Positions 37,801 to 50,800 are shown, numbered from the stretch's first letter. The stretch: 64,000 nt of DNA from Hypomesus transpacificus (GCF_021917145.1 NC_061066.1:496001-560000), one strand, 5' to 3'. Made by a program: numbers and translations. Notes: a model not told the origin generated them from the letters alone.

Positions 37801-40800
37801 CACAAACACCTTCTATAGAGGGTTCAGGGCCTCTTGTTCAACTAACATCTGTTTTCCCAGATGATTCTGTTACTGAGCCTCACTCTCTTAAACAAGAGCT
37901 TGATCAGGGGATTTAAAACCATTCCTTCCCACCTTACTACAATGTTTACACCCATTTTTTAACACCCAAAGTGTGACCGCTCTATGCTAACATTTCAAGT
38001 TGCTCCTTCTTTAAGTAAATGCTATGCTTTTTGAATTATTTATGGATATGTACTCTCAACTAAGTCAGTGCAAAATATGCATCATTGTCATTAATGGCAG
38101 TGTTTTTATTAGTAACTAGGTCTAGACACTGAATCTGTTTGTATTTAGAAATTTACTTTGTTTTGTTATTCTCCACAGTATTGCGGGAATAAGACTAGTG
38201 ACCAGTATTAGAGCAGCTCTTGTGAAGGGCCGCAGCAGGGATGATGTGGTGTATGCTGCAGCAGAGGAAACTGCCAGGGATCTGAACAAGAGGATCCAGC
38301 AGATCCATCAGACCCGGAATAAGACGACTAGTGGAACAGGGATAAGCCCAGCCAGGGTAACTGATACTGCAGTCTGGTCCTGAAGCTTATCAATTTTGGT
38401 GGCCACTACAGTCCCTTTACATTTAGTCATTTAGCAGACACTCTTATCCAGAGCGACTTACAGTAAATACAGGGACATTCCACCCGAGGCAAGTAGGGTG
38501 AAGTACCTTGCCCAAGGAGACATTTTTCACTGCCGGGAATAAAACCGACAAACCCTCTGAGTAGTAGCCCGATTCCCTAACCGCTCAGCCATCTGACTTT
38601 ACATGTCTACATATTTGAAATATGAATAATCTAAAGTATGCATTTTGTTGAATGTCAGCCCAAAGCGTATGCGATCAACCACGCCACTGCGTTAGGAGGC
38701 CGGGAGACAGTGAAGGTCCTGATGGCGCTGCTCGATGAGGAGGCCCTGGTCCCATCGTGCAGGAACAAGGCAGACCTGCTGTCTGAGGATCTGGCTGTCC
38801 TCACTGGGGCAGAGGAGACCTGCATGCTCACACTGTTCAGGTAGCCTTGTGCCCATTATCTTACCCACAAGACACCCCACACAAGTGGTTTTATTCTTTG
38901 CCAAGACAAGTAGAAGGAGGGTTAGTGCAAGCGTGATGGAGATTGTGCTCTTCTCTTAACAATTACTAATTGAATTTGCTCATTCAGGCTTGTGCAGCTG
39001 TCTGACCCAAACTCATGAACTCTGCTCTCTCCTTCTGATCGCTTCTGTGTCCTCAGATCTCCTGCAGCTCCTTCTGTGTCTTCTCCAAAGCCGCTGGCCA
39101 ACCGTCTCCAGGATCGTCAAGACTCCTTTAAACCCAAGGTACCCCCCCCCCCCTTCACCTCCCTGAGTATAGAGACCAGGGGACGCAAATCCCAAACATC
39201 AGTTAGCTCAAATTATATCAGATGTACAAACACTGAAAATAATGTCTTTACGCCCTGTAATTTCTCCCCGGTGTTATATTATTTATTTGCTTAGCTGACG
39301 CCCTCATCTTAACTTGCTTCCACAATTCACGTTTGCACAGCTGTATTATTACTCCTTATGTTGGTTTAGTGTGTTGCTCGAATCTGAGGTGTAAAACTAC
39401 TCATCCGCAGGGGATTCAAACCGTCAACCTCCTGATCCTGATGGTCAGGACTCCACCCTATTGACATGTGGGCAAGATCTGCATTGTAGATTCTCATTTT
39501 TTTTTCTTTATCTAGTTGAGTCATATCCGTAGGTATGTATATGTTATTTTAGCATCTGGGACTGTAAAATAATCAAATATTATACTTTTTTTTTTTCTGC
39601 AGCCAAGGAGGCTGTGTGGTATATACTTATACTTGGCATAAACAGGTTTCTGTTTTTCAATGGACTAAAGAACAATGATTTCAAGAGGGTCCTGGTACAT
39701 GGGTATGTTTTAATACACCCTACCATAGTAGTTGCCAATATCCAGTATCCAGACATCAAACTGCTGAATCATTCAAAGATTATCTCCAATGACAATTTTA
39801 GATTTAAAGGGTTGGGCTGTTCTTTCAACATGGAAATAAACTGCTTGAACCCCTTTAAGCATGTATGCTAAACGCATTTTGTAAATGGCTTCTTTATTTG
39901 ATTGCGCTAGCAGATGTCACTTTAGCTCCCCACAATCCTCCGGTCTTCCTGTTTGAGTGCAATGTAATGGTCCCTGGGTAGCTCACTGTTTCCTGAACTC
40001 GGCCGGCGGAAGCTTTCTGCATCAAATTCACTTTGAGGATGCCATATCAGTGGTGTAACTGGACTGGCAGGGTGAACTTGAAAGGTTATTGTTTCCTGTT
40101 GTCTGCTGAATAACTTTATCCTGCTATCCTGCTCTCTTGAACAGTTTCATCATGTGCTGACGTCAACTGGCACACGAGAGATACTGCAGACAGATGCAGT
40201 TTCTGCTTTGTGTTTCCCCACATGCGTTTCACTTTTTGGATATAGCTCAATCCAAGCGAGATTATGAAAACATCATGCACATTTTTTTTTTGTCTGTTTT
40301 GAATTTAATGCCAAGAGAAAGTCTTCATGATTGGGAAACTTTGTGTATTTGCACGATGGTTGAAATTGTTGCAAGATGCATGGTTGTGGCCTGTCAACAA
40401 TTGTGAGGGAGCGTGCATGTGCACTTTAAAAATGGGTAAAACGGTAGCTGCATTTCCAGTGTGCCTATGCCCCACAGCTAGATCATCAAGCCATTTGCAT
40501 GGCGTTCCTACCATCTTAAACACTACTTTAATCCACATGACTGGAACCCCATGTACGTGCCTTCTGATAATCTGCAAGATTATGATGTTAACCATTTGGA
40601 GGCCTGCCTGTAGTGCAGTCTATTCTTGTTTGGAGTTTGTGGGGGTCATTCGGTCTACTGGGGTTATGTAAGGACAGGACGGCCTCCACCGACCACTCCT
40701 TCCTCCAGGGAACGGAGGACTGAGCGCGCGGCGCCACATCAGGCCCCCACCTGCTCTAATTGGATTAGGTGTTCTATCCACTTTGGCCCTGTTTGCCATG

Positions 40801-42412
40801 TCTCGGCCTCTCTCTCATTGTTTCTGAGAGGTGTGTTATTAAAATGCAACGGGGGCAAGCCAAGCCCTCTTTTTAGCTCCCATTATTGAAGCTCCTGGTC
40901 TGAGGGTTACTGTTGTTTTAGGTGCTCTTTTGAGAAGTTCTGTGAACATCCCCCCCACCTCTCAGGTCTTTGATCCACACCCAGCTTTTCAAACTGTATT
41001 TCTTTCCTCACATTCGTCTTCCCTACTGCGGCCCACTAGCCCGGAGGGTGAAGTTCTTGGATCCTGATAATCCAGACCAGGCGTAGATCAAACGGTGGAT
41101 GAAAGGAGGGGATCACTGTGTGTCCCTGGGGCTGGGATTGAGGCCCCTGGAGGTCATTGACTTTATCTAGGATGTTCTGCACCCACTTCTTTTAATAGGC
41201 TACCCTAGTCAAGTTTTGGCCGTCTATGGAATGTTCGTTGTCTAATTGTGATTGCAAAATAGTTCTGTGTCCCTCCTCCCCCCAAAAAACATTTTTTCTC
41301 CAAGTTTAAAACTATTCCGTCTTTTTTTTTTTAGGTCGCTAAACTGGTCATTAGGTCCCAGTTTGCCTGTACCTATCTGGATGAGGAGCTGCCCCTGAAC
41401 CGTGTGCTGGAGTTCCCCAGCACCAGCCAGGTCCCCACCTGTGTGCACCCTGCCCCCAAACGGACCATCACCGCCGTGCCAGAGGAGGAAGACTGGGAGC
41501 CAAAATCCACCTCTGCTGTGGAGGACCCAGGCACAGGTACAAGTTCTAGCTGTGTTACATCCATCTCCATTTCCCACCTCCTAACTGCTTGCACTAGGCT
41601 GCGTGCTGAGAACAGGGTCCAGATTTCATCACAGAAAAGTGCAGCATACACACTCTTAGAACCCCCCTCTCTTCTGGGATAGGCTTCTATTCCCTCTGAC
41701 GCCACACAGTGGGCCCAATGCCTAGCCCCACCCTCACAGCCTGGCCTCAAACCCTGCCCGGTCCCAGTCTGGGGACTGCTACTTACGATCAACCTTTTAA
41801 ATGATTCCCCGTTCTATAAAACCTGGCCACCCCCACATCTGTAGTAAAAGGAAAAACTAAAGAACACCCCCTCCTTCTCCTCCCCCGTCACTCTTTTCCT
41901 TTCTGTGGGAAATCCGGCTGTGCTCCTTCAGGTTACATGACAAATGTACACTTTCAGCTCTGAAGAATAAACACACCAGCTGTTAAACGGCAGGCTAACG
42001 TCTACAATTTTGTCATATGTAACCCCCCCCTTCTCCTTCACTTCTGTTATATCCTTGTTTTTGTTTTTTTTACATATTGTTTCCTTTTCTTTTTTGTGTG
42101 TTTCCAGCAGAGGTGAACACCGAGTCTGTGAGGAAGGAGCGAGGACGTCCACTTGGGCAAAGGTGTGGAAATGCCTCTGAGAGGCTGGCTATCCAGAGCA
42201 GGAAGAAGACCACCAGCCAGACATCAGTCAAAGCTTGTAAGAGGAAGCAGGTGGATGGAAATGAAGATGACAGCTCGGAGAACCAGCCTCCTCAGAAGAA
42301 GCCATCCATAACGGTCTTAAAGAAGATGCCAGTGAAAAATGCCCCCAAAGCCCCTGGTAAAAAGAAGTTGATTTCTGGGCAGGGCAAACTTACCAGCTTC
42401 TTCAGAGTGTGA
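34816..42412 (+). CDS. parpbp: PARP1-binding protein / PARI (10 coding exons, about 587 codons)
   Basis: A PCNA-interacting suppressor of recombination that limits RAD51 filaments at replication forks; nuclear. Exons: 34816-34965, 35300-35533, 35839-35943, 36604-36774, 36867-37021, 38179-38356, 38659-38840, 39057-39138, 41335-41536, 42108-42412. Conserved stretches include [75 protein letters not shown] and IRSQFACTY, matching the UvrD-like but ATPase-dead body of human PARI (579 residues). The C-terminus is lysine-rich and ends in [13 protein letters not shown], a PIP box (QxxLxxFF) at the very end as in human. Exons 3 and 4 use AAG acceptors, and exon 10 has a CAGCAG tandem acceptor, so the length is 587 or 586. 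It converges on pmch and shares a promoter with nup37. Confidence 0.95.
38415..38597 (-). mobile_element. tRNA-derived SINE, copy 2 (parpbp intron 6)
   Basis: Same family and orientation as the copy at 10401. The minus strand reads GTCAGATGGCTGAGCGGTTA with an intact A-box consensus, a degraded B-box (GGTTTTATTCC), then AAGGTACTTCACCCTACTTG and the tail CTCTGGATAAGAGTGTCTGC with TAAATGACTAAATG. It is anti-sense to parpbp. Confidence 0.8.
39281..39475 (-). mobile_element. probable third, more decayed SINE (parpbp intron 8)
   Basis: On the minus strand, GGTGGAGTCCTGACC near 39460 and a B-box-like GGTTTGAATCC near 39415 precede an unrelated middle. The end ATGAGGGCGTCAGCTAAGC followed by AAATAAAT resembles the shared SINE tail. 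It appears to be a different, older subfamily than the other two copies. The tail match is partial. Confidence 0.4.
42108..42110 (+). other. NAGNAG tandem acceptor of parpbp exon 10
   Basis: The intron 9 end reads TTTCCAGCAG/AGGTG, so splicing at either AG is possible and both keep the frame. The products differ by one residue (Ala present or absent, GlyThr-AlaGluVal against GlyThr-GluVal). Confidence 0.7.
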
Positions 42413-42753
42413 ACATTTTGCTTTTGTTGTGGAGGTGGGAGGCATGGACAATGCATCTTCTCTCCAGTTATACAGGGAAAAGTGTAAAATGTGTTTTTGA
42501 ATGTTCATAATGCATTGATGCAAAATAACCATGAGGCAATTTGGAAAATCTGAGCCCTGTCAACCCAACCAGTTTATTTTGGTACTAGATCAGTTGACGT
42601 AGTTTAACTTTGCCCTGGTAGTTTGGCCAAAGGCTTCTCTTTATCTTGTGTATCTCTGCCATCATGGATCTATTTTTATTCTTGTTGCCTGTGGAATTAT
42701 AATTCTATTCCGGTAATGAAACACACACTGTACATATTGTTCAAGTTTAACAT

Positions 42754-42761
42754 TTAATAAA
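42754..42761. terminator. possible bidirectional poly(A) element of parpbp and pmch
   Basis: TTTAATAA followed by A contains AATAAA on the plus strand (42756-42761, 344 bases after the parpbp stop) and ATTAAA on the minus strand (42759-42754, about 120 bases after the pmch stop). One short element could end both convergent transcripts, giving a small 3' overlap. An alternative minus-strand AATAAA is at 42578-42573. Confidence 0.5.
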
Positions 42762-42878
42762 GTTATAATTTTTTATCTATTAGTTTACACTATTGTTTTT
42801 ACAGCATGCAACACATTTTTAAAGGAACACATAGAGCAGGTTGAGGACACAAGTCAGGGGTGCTGGGGTCGCACTTCC

Positions 42879-44119
42879 TTAGGACTGCCAGCAGGGGCGG
42901 TAGACTCTTCCTATCATACATCGGAGCACTAGATAGAAGAACATAAGAACAACTGAAGTAACTGGTACTTCGCTGTGTCGACCATTCACATCAAGTTTCC
43001 GATACGATTTTACATTCATTGGCAAATAATTTTTTTTTCTTCAGATTAGAGGAGCACCATATAGTTGATACTCACTGTCGAGATCTGCCTCCCTGCGCTC
43101 TATTCTCAGATTGTATTCAGCTGGAGTATGGTCTGTGCTGCGCTCTGTGAGAAGAGGGGGAGCGCGAGCAGGGTTCAGGCCCCGTCTGCTGTGCCGTTTC
43201 AATCCGATATCCTGTGGGAGGGAGTCGATCAGTGCATTGGCAGTGGCAGACTTCTACTAAATCATATCAACCACTTTTAACGTTGGTTCACACCATGATT
43301 TCGCAATGTTCTGCGTAAAGGATCCTCTGGTAGTTCAAGCCGCAGCAAATCTGTAACAGCTTTGTAAGATTTTCAATTTAAGACCCAACAGTGAACATCA
43401 AGTAGCAGAACAGACCCTCTGGGTCCCAAACCTCAGAGTCTGGACAAGTGCCAGCTCAATGAAATAAAAAACACATGGAAAAGATGGCCAATGCCTCACC
43501 TAACCCATGTTAACTATAATACAGTGGCCTCGTTACTCCAAAGCCTTGTTTTGCTGAACTGACTTTGTTCCCCCCGTCATCTTATTCCAATGCAGTTCCA
43601 TTACAGCAGAGACAACCACCATGTCCATGACACCATCTGCCTGACAAACTCCCTACAGATGTCTGGCCAAACCTTTGTGGCGACAAAGACATCTTGCTAC
43701 TTTTTACCACTGTGACAGTAAAACATTGCTATCCTTTTACGTCTCGATGATATTTTTGGAAAATCTTTGCTCATAAACTTCAGTTAGAGAGAATGACATG
43801 CATGGTGGGGATCAGAGTCTAAATAGACTAGAGGTATTGCCTAACATGGGTAGTGTGAGGAACCACTTACTGAGAGGATGAGGATCTTGGGAGTTCCATC
43901 TTCATCTTCCAGTCTGTTGTCCTGGATGGAGTTCTGCCTGTACGCAGGGACATGGATGGAAGGCTCAGCTATTGCCTCATCATCCAGCATCAAATTCAAG
44001 TTCTGCCGGTCCAGCCTGCCTTCTTCCAGCTTCCCTGTTGGTATGCCCTGGCAGACGGCATGGGTGCTGAACTCACAGAGGAGCACCAGAGTGAACATGA
44101 CTGAGTGGATGGAGATCAT
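42879..44119 (-). CDS. pmch: pro-melanin-concentrating hormone (3 exons, 144 codons)
   Basis: The precursor of melanin-concentrating hormone, a secreted hypothalamic cyclic peptide acting in feeding and, in fish, skin paling. Exons in transcript order: 44119-43871, 43211-43076, 42928-42879. An N-terminal signal peptide (MFTLVLLCEFSTHAVC) precedes GIPTGKLEEG, similar to salmonid MCH precursors. The hormone follows the dibasic Arg122-Arg123: residues 124-144 with core MLRCMIGRVYRPCW, Cys132-Cys141 bridge, ending Gln-Ser. The LDMLRCMIG form and the three-exon layout with the hormone split by the last intron match the tetrapod-type gene (the fish MCH2 type) and not the DTMRCMVG type. Its place between parpbp and igf1 equals human PMCH. 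No amidation glycine is seen in the spacer, so an NEI-like peptide is doubtful. Confidence 0.93.
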
Positions 44120-44214
44120 GATATCTACACTGTTTCTGCGTCCTTTTGAGTGACAGTGACTCTAGACTGACTTGATGTCTTCTGTGGCGACTGTTTTTGG
44201 TGGCCTGCCAGTGT

Positions 44215-44222
44215 CTTTTATA
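44215..44222 (-). promoter_or_regulatory. pmch TATA box
   Basis: The minus strand reads TATAAAAG about 95 bases upstream of the pmch ATG, giving a predicted start near 44187 and a leader of about 70 bases. The spacing supports the chosen first exon. Confidence 0.6.
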
Positions 44223-47200
44223 TTATTGATTACCAGAGGGTGCCTATTTAGAGAAATCCGAACAAAGGGAGCAAATGTGACGTGGTTTGAGGGCTCCTGT
44301 TGGGATGATTACGTCTTCATTGGAAAACGTGTTCAACAACAAACTGAGACGAGGCTGAGGGGGATGTGTTTGCTAAGCTGCAACCAAAAGTGTCTTTTAC
44401 AAAGACTAAACAGAACATAGGTCAACAAAAGGATTACTCTATGTGTATAGACATTAAATACCCATGTGAATGAGAGGGAGAACCCTGGTTCACCCCACTG
44501 TGCAGTCAGGGTCTTCACCGGCCCTTTGAATGTCATAGGTCTGAAATTGACAGCATATTTCCTCTAAAGAGATAAAGAGAGAGAATAGACACAGACCTAC
44601 TGTGCACTGTGAAAGACATCCACTGCATGTCCAATGTGGATTTGTTAGCATCATTAAATGACATCAATGCGAGACCAGTATTCTTTGTGAGGGCAAAATA
44701 TTGCACAAATCAAGTCTCCAACCATGAAAGGATGCTGTGCAAATCAGGGTCACAATGTCATAAGGCTTCAACACAATCTCATAGAAATGTGCACCAACCT
44801 GTATTGGTCCTGTGATTTAATGAGTGGTTAATGCACTTTTGGGTAAGAGAACTTGCCATGTTAGTGTGAGAGGTGCCACTGTCCTTTTAAGAGAAAGGAC
44901 ATGGCTGCACCCAGGGACGGTGCACCTGTTAAGCCATTCTTTCTGATGTGTGGTAGTGGGTAGCAATTAAGCACTCTTTATTTATTTTTTTGGTGTGCTG
45001 GGTACTGCCATAGTGTTTCACCTTGTCCTCCCATCTCGCCACAGTTGGGAAAAGTGACTTTATCGTCTCTTCAGGTTTTAACAACAGCGTGTTAATATCA
45101 AGACGTGTGGATCAATACGTTATATTTTGTGAATCCACATCTCTGCTCTCTTCATTTGGTTGAAGGCTTGCAAGGAGGTTTAGATGTTAGGTGGACCACC
45201 AATCACCACCTTGCCACATTAGCATCATCGTTATTAGCTGCCTGCTGAGTACCTGCGGTTTACATGCTTGATATCTGTAGGGGTTATGGCCATCAGTTTG
45301 GGAAATGAAGGTGGAGGAGTTTTACAAATGAAAACAAAAAGGCCTTGTTGACATAGGTCTCCCAAGCTCCTCTTCTGGTCTTAGGAAAACATAGGAGGGC
45401 TTACATTATTACCATCACAGAAGCTGTAGCAGATGGATGGAGAAATGGGACATGAATAATAGTTATTGAACTCAGTTGAAGTGATTTTACTTGGAGCGCT
45501 CAGCCTTTATTTTGTGAGTATTTTTGTTGGAGAGTGACGGGGCTCTACTGAAGGACTGAACTGGTCTGCTGGGGCACGGCTGTTCCAGCAGCAGCACAAC
45601 TGAAGCTCTGAGCTTCAAGCTCTGTTGTTGTAACCTCTCTTTCTCCACTCCCTCTCCTTTTTTTTTGTTCTGTCCGTCTTTCATTCTCTGTATGACTCTA
45701 TTCAACAGAAGTCGGGTGGTCTTCACATTATTCTTGAGAATGAATCTGTGTTGAACCGTTCCTGAAACAGCCCCTCTGCTGCTATTTCAGGTTGTTGCCC
45801 ACAATGAACACATTATTTACCTCTAAGGCACCTATGTTATCTCTTAGACACCCCTCAGTGCTTCAGTAAAACACATTTTACTAGTGCACCTTTGCCCCCT
45901 TTACTCCGATGAATTCTTAAGTCGGGGTGAAGCTGTTTATCTGGGGGTTTTCTATTTTCCTAACAGGAAAACTTTGCATAATTCAGAAAAATATCTAAAC
46001 TCACATAAAAGAGAAGAACAGAATAATCTCGTAAGAACCAGATGTGATATGTGGTCAAAGTGTGAACATAAATGTGTACGCTCTGTGCCTGTTGAAGAGC
46101 TATGAAAATGAAGGTGATATATCATGCTGTTTAACTACCTTGTTTAAAAGTCATGGGGCATCATTGAACTGAATGCCTGCAACCAAGTGGCACAACTGAC
46201 ATTTTATCATGTTGTATAATAATTTTACCTAGAAAAAATATTATATTATATTTCCCCATCATAGCTACCAGCACCAAGACATCAGGCTGGGGAATCATTT
46301 TCTCATCAGCTCCTTCTGGCAGTTGTCAGGGGCCCAATGCTGTAACTTGATCAAATCCATCTTTCAGTCATTTCAGAGTTCCTAAGAAGTCAAGGCCAGA
46401 TAGACTACATCAACGGCAGCATCACTTGATCGTTCCCCCCGGAACAAAATTTTTTGATACATCCCCTTTCATCACTTAATCTTCATCACTTGTGGTAAAA
46501 AAGAGTAGCAGTGTCTTTAACAGAGGGGACATTCCAGACGTGTGTAATGCTGCGAGTCCTGGATGCTGCTCACTGTGTACTGTCTAACTCAGGGTGAACG
46601 CAAGGGGGCTGGTGTAGGGGGGCTGGTGTAAGGGGGCTGGAGGGTGTGTATGTGTGTGTGTGGGGGGGGGGGGGTTGGGGGTGAGCATTGAGGTCTACAG
46701 AGATATGTGTGTGTAGGGCAGACCCTCTTTGTTGCCCCAGAACAGACCATGGTTTCCTGGAACAATGCAGCTGATGAGAAGCTCTCCAAGGAAAATATGG
46801 GTCTGACATCATTGGTTCTTAAAGTGCACAGCTGAGCCAACACTCTCCTGCTATAATCAGTGCTCAGTGAATTTCCACTGCAGAGTGCAACGGAGGAGGA
46901 AGAGTAGTGAGAATTGTAAGGCTGGGTGTCACCCTGCCCCCACCTCTCATATGCTAAAATCTGGAGTTGCTGGACGGGGTCTCTACTTGATGGCTCTCAC
47001 ACCCCATTGTGTAACTTTGATTGAATTGATGTTTATTGGCCATGAAAGTTTGCACAGACACGGAATTTGATTTGGCAGGAGAGCCTACCTAGGCAGCCAT
47101 CAAAGGCGCCCACCAGAAAGATTACAGCAAAGCATAACATGAGGAGAGAGGAGGAGAGAAAAAGGCAACCCCCATACAATGCTCCTAGAGGAGTACAGTA

Positions 47201-47702
47201 TGGGAACAGGCAAAAACCTCAGCACATAAGCCCACAAACATTAACAACACAACATTACAAACACTTGCAATGGGAAAGGGCGGTGGGGTAGACCAGCAGC
47301 ATCTGGACCTGCGACCGTAATAGGCGCTGGACACAGACCCGCCAGCCACCCAGGGAAAAGCAATCGAAGGCGTTGGATGGGGGTGGGGGGGTGGTGGTAT
47401 CTGTAGTAGGTGAAAGTTAGTGTGTGAGTAGGTCTGGGTTGGCGCCCTCGACCTAGGCCACAATCAGTCCGAGTCTCTCTATGCAGATAGTGTTGGCAAG
47501 GAGACGTCCTTGGTCATGACCCGGGTAGAGACCAAGCCACAGATGTTGATGGTGGGGGAGTGGGAAGGGAAGGCAAGATGGTCTCGCTTCAGCGCTCTCC
47601 AGGGGAGTTGTTTTCCAGCAACGGCCTTGGCCAAGGCCTGAGCTGGTTACGGGGCCGAAAGTAGATGAGATTGGTGTAGATGTTTAGACGAGTAGATGCG
47701 AC

Positions 47703-47855
47703 TCAATTTTCACGTCCACCCTTCAGGAAGGCCTCCAGATCCTCAAACCTTCTTTGCTGAGCCGCGAACTTATCCCTGTTGTACTCCCTATTCTGCTGTA
47801 AGTTCACAGTCAGTGCTCCAACGGCTCTGCCCACCGTCTCAATCAGGTCGGGCAG
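47703..47855 (-). pseudogene. unidentified coding-like segment, probably element-derived
   Basis: A 50-codon open frame ends in a stop at 47703. It reads LPDLIETVGRAVGALTVNLQ, then residues rich in Gln, Asn, Arg and Glu (QNREYNRDKFAAQQRRFEDL) and EAFLKGGREN. The pattern is that of a hydrophilic, coiled-coil-like protein and looks protein-coding, not random. Upstream (47860-48010, minus) another frame is open, with a GTAAGC donor and a TAG acceptor between the two, but there is no start with a clear signal. The surrounding 47040-47900 resembles a dispersed repeat. I do not recognise the family; a relic of a retroelement is my best guess. Confidence 0.3.
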
Positions 47856-50800
47856 CCTAAGGGGGCTTACCTTACTGTAGCACTGCTAGTCATATATTGA
47901 TAAGTAAGGGTCAAGAAGTGGTCTGACTGGTGGTTCTTGTGTATAAAGGGAATTGTAGCATTTTTCTGTGGATTCTTGATCTCCTGAGGCCTTCTCAGCT
48001 CTGGCTTGTCCTTGTACTCATTCTCCTTCCTCACATCTTGCTTTCTATCTTTGGTTTACAGTAATCATGGTAGCGTAGGTCAGAATTAACCTTCATTTTG
48101 TAACATGTTTGCCTTGTAATTGATTTCATTCATTTGCAATGTTATATAATGTTTATTTCATTTAACCTTACTTTGACCGTTCTTGCTCTGATTTAACCCA
48201 TAGAGTCAAATAACAGTAATTCCATTGATATTGGCATTATTTGGTTAATGTAAATACACTGTTCAGTTTCCCATCTTCCTTTAAACCATAGGGGAATTAG
48301 TTTTGGTTGTTTCGCCAATATTTAACCCCCTACAGAATCATGAGTGGGCATGGATGGGCATTTCATACACTTGCCTGCTTGCTCGTTGTTACAGTGAATT
48401 AAAGGCATTTAGAGTGCATGTGGGATAAGGGTTTCTTTATGATGGCCATTTAGGGCTACTTTTCCAATCACAACTGAGTATTTGACCAATGATTATGATA
48501 CCTATGTCCAGAGCCCCTAAGCCAAAGATAATTGAAATATTGTTGTTGTCCAGGTGGGTAGAACAGTGTGACTGAAAGACTAATGGAGTATAAAATAAAT
48601 GTTTCCTAGCCTGTGTTAGAAATGAATGAAGAGGATTGTTTGCCACACAAAACAAAAAGAAGAGAAAACTGAAGCTTGTATTGGAATAAACCACAAGTCC
48701 ATTCTAAAGTCAATAGGGTATGTAAGTAGTGGGGGAACAGATTCAATTTTGGGCTGGGTCCAAAATCTGTGTCCTGAGGTGCACTCAATTCTGTGAGCTA
48801 AAAATTAATTGGGAAGCTGTCTCTGTTTCTCTAAAATCATTCAGTTGAATGTTAAGATAGAGTTGCACTGGAATAGAATAACAAATTGTACCTCATCAAT
48901 TTGTTTTGTTGTCACATTTGGAATTTCATGAACATAGGTATTTGGTATCGATTTGCAAGCGTCACGATTTTTAGGTAGCCACAATGGACTGAAGTACTCA
49001 GGTCATCCAGCATCAGCAAGCAATTTATCAGGGGTTACTTGAAGATTTATTTGAACTTAATCTGTGTAGCTTGCACACAGCAATTTCACTATCTTGGACT
49101 GATAACTGATCCTGTATTAGGAGGTTTGGTGGGGTGAAATACCATCCACGATAGTTGGACCAGATGCCTGCCAACCCCCTACTCCACATTTCAAACTGTA
49201 AGGTCTTGCTGAATGCCAGCCAGGCGGCCAATTTATCAGTGAAAATGACTTGATTGTTCCGCTATATATTCATTAAAAAGTGCTGACAGTAACTGAAAGC
49301 TTTGTCCTGTCACTGTGTTCGTCCTCCAAAGACCTGAACATGAAGCTCTACCCTCGGTACACCCACATCAACTCTGTTTTCTTTGGCAGAACATGCCATT
49401 TTTTAGGAAGTATCACTTTGTCATGGAGAGTGTGTTTAGTTTCAGACTGGTGAAAAGATTTCCAATCTAATTTATGGGCTGATATACTGTACATCTGACA
49501 GTTATCCTCCTTCATAGAATTTGCACATGCTCAGAGACAAGTCTCCTTTGTTCTCATCCAGCAGTCCATGCCCGTATCCACTAGCTTTCTCCTACAGAGT
49601 TGTCTCTTTGTGTAGATAGCAATATCAATTGTGTATTATTATGTAATAGTGCTGATGGTGTGCTTGTAAGATTTGATATAGAATAGAAGCATTTCACTTG
49701 GACAATTCAGTTCCATCATCCAGCATCAAGCAGTCAGTAAATAAATGTCCAGTCAGTGTAATAATGTTGACAAGTGGTTTTATTCAGCAGGAATGGTGAA
49801 CAATCTGTCAGTATTTAAACATTTTCCTACAGAAAGCAATCAATCGAGTGCCAGAATAACAGCACTTTAATCAAACTGTTTTTTTTTATAGTGAGCTTTG
49901 AAGTCCTATGACAATACTGTGTTGTACTGAAGAGCTCACTAGAGTAACATTGTGGTTTCCAATTGTAATTAGGAACATTTTATTCTCTTGGGAAGTTATC
50001 AATTACTTTTCTCTCAATTAAAACATCAGCCATTGTAATGTAAATTGTAACACAAATCTGTTAAACTGTATTTTCATGATTGTATTGGAGGACCGGAGGC
50101 AGAGACATTAATCTCAGTCACAAGAGTTTTGATTGCAGTTTTATACATGTCTGCCTCTAAAGATGCCAAAAAGATATCTCTCAACTTTGCATTCAGCCTC
50201 ACATAACTGCATCTTTAGCTTTGTTTCAGAGAACAGACTTGTTCATGTCTAAATGAATGACTGGTTGTCAACTCAAGCAGCTTTAGCATTGCTGAAAAAT
50301 GTATGTGATGGAGCTAACTTCAATGAATAGTGATGGCTTATAATTGATTAAAAAGTATTGAAGTTGGTCAACAGTTTAGTTGACACTTTTCATAGATAGT
50401 TTGTAGATAATTACTAAGCTGTATTGAAGCAAGTGAGGCTGTGTTTTAATCAAAGGGTCTTTGGTATCATAGTCTGGTGATATGACTAAGGAGGACAATC
50501 ATTGGCTGACCACAGCAACAACGCAGCCCTTGTCTAAAACAACATGCATCTTCATTGGTAAAAATGGGAGAGGCATCCATACATATAATATGTTGATAGG
50601 AGTCAAGGGTCAGAAAATTCAGTTAACCTTTACATAGAGCATCTGACCCCAGTTAATGTATGACCAAATACACACCCATCATATGGGCACTAGGAATAGC
50701 ATTTGTTTCATGGTATGATTCACTGTCACTAATGGAGGACATGGATATAATTTAAAATAAAATGACTCTCTGAATGAATCTCTGCCTTACTCATACTCAT

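Noticed and set aside
43878..44153. 91-codon plus-strand frame over pmch exon 1
   Set aside because: It is the anti-sense shadow of a conserved coding exon and has no splice or start support.
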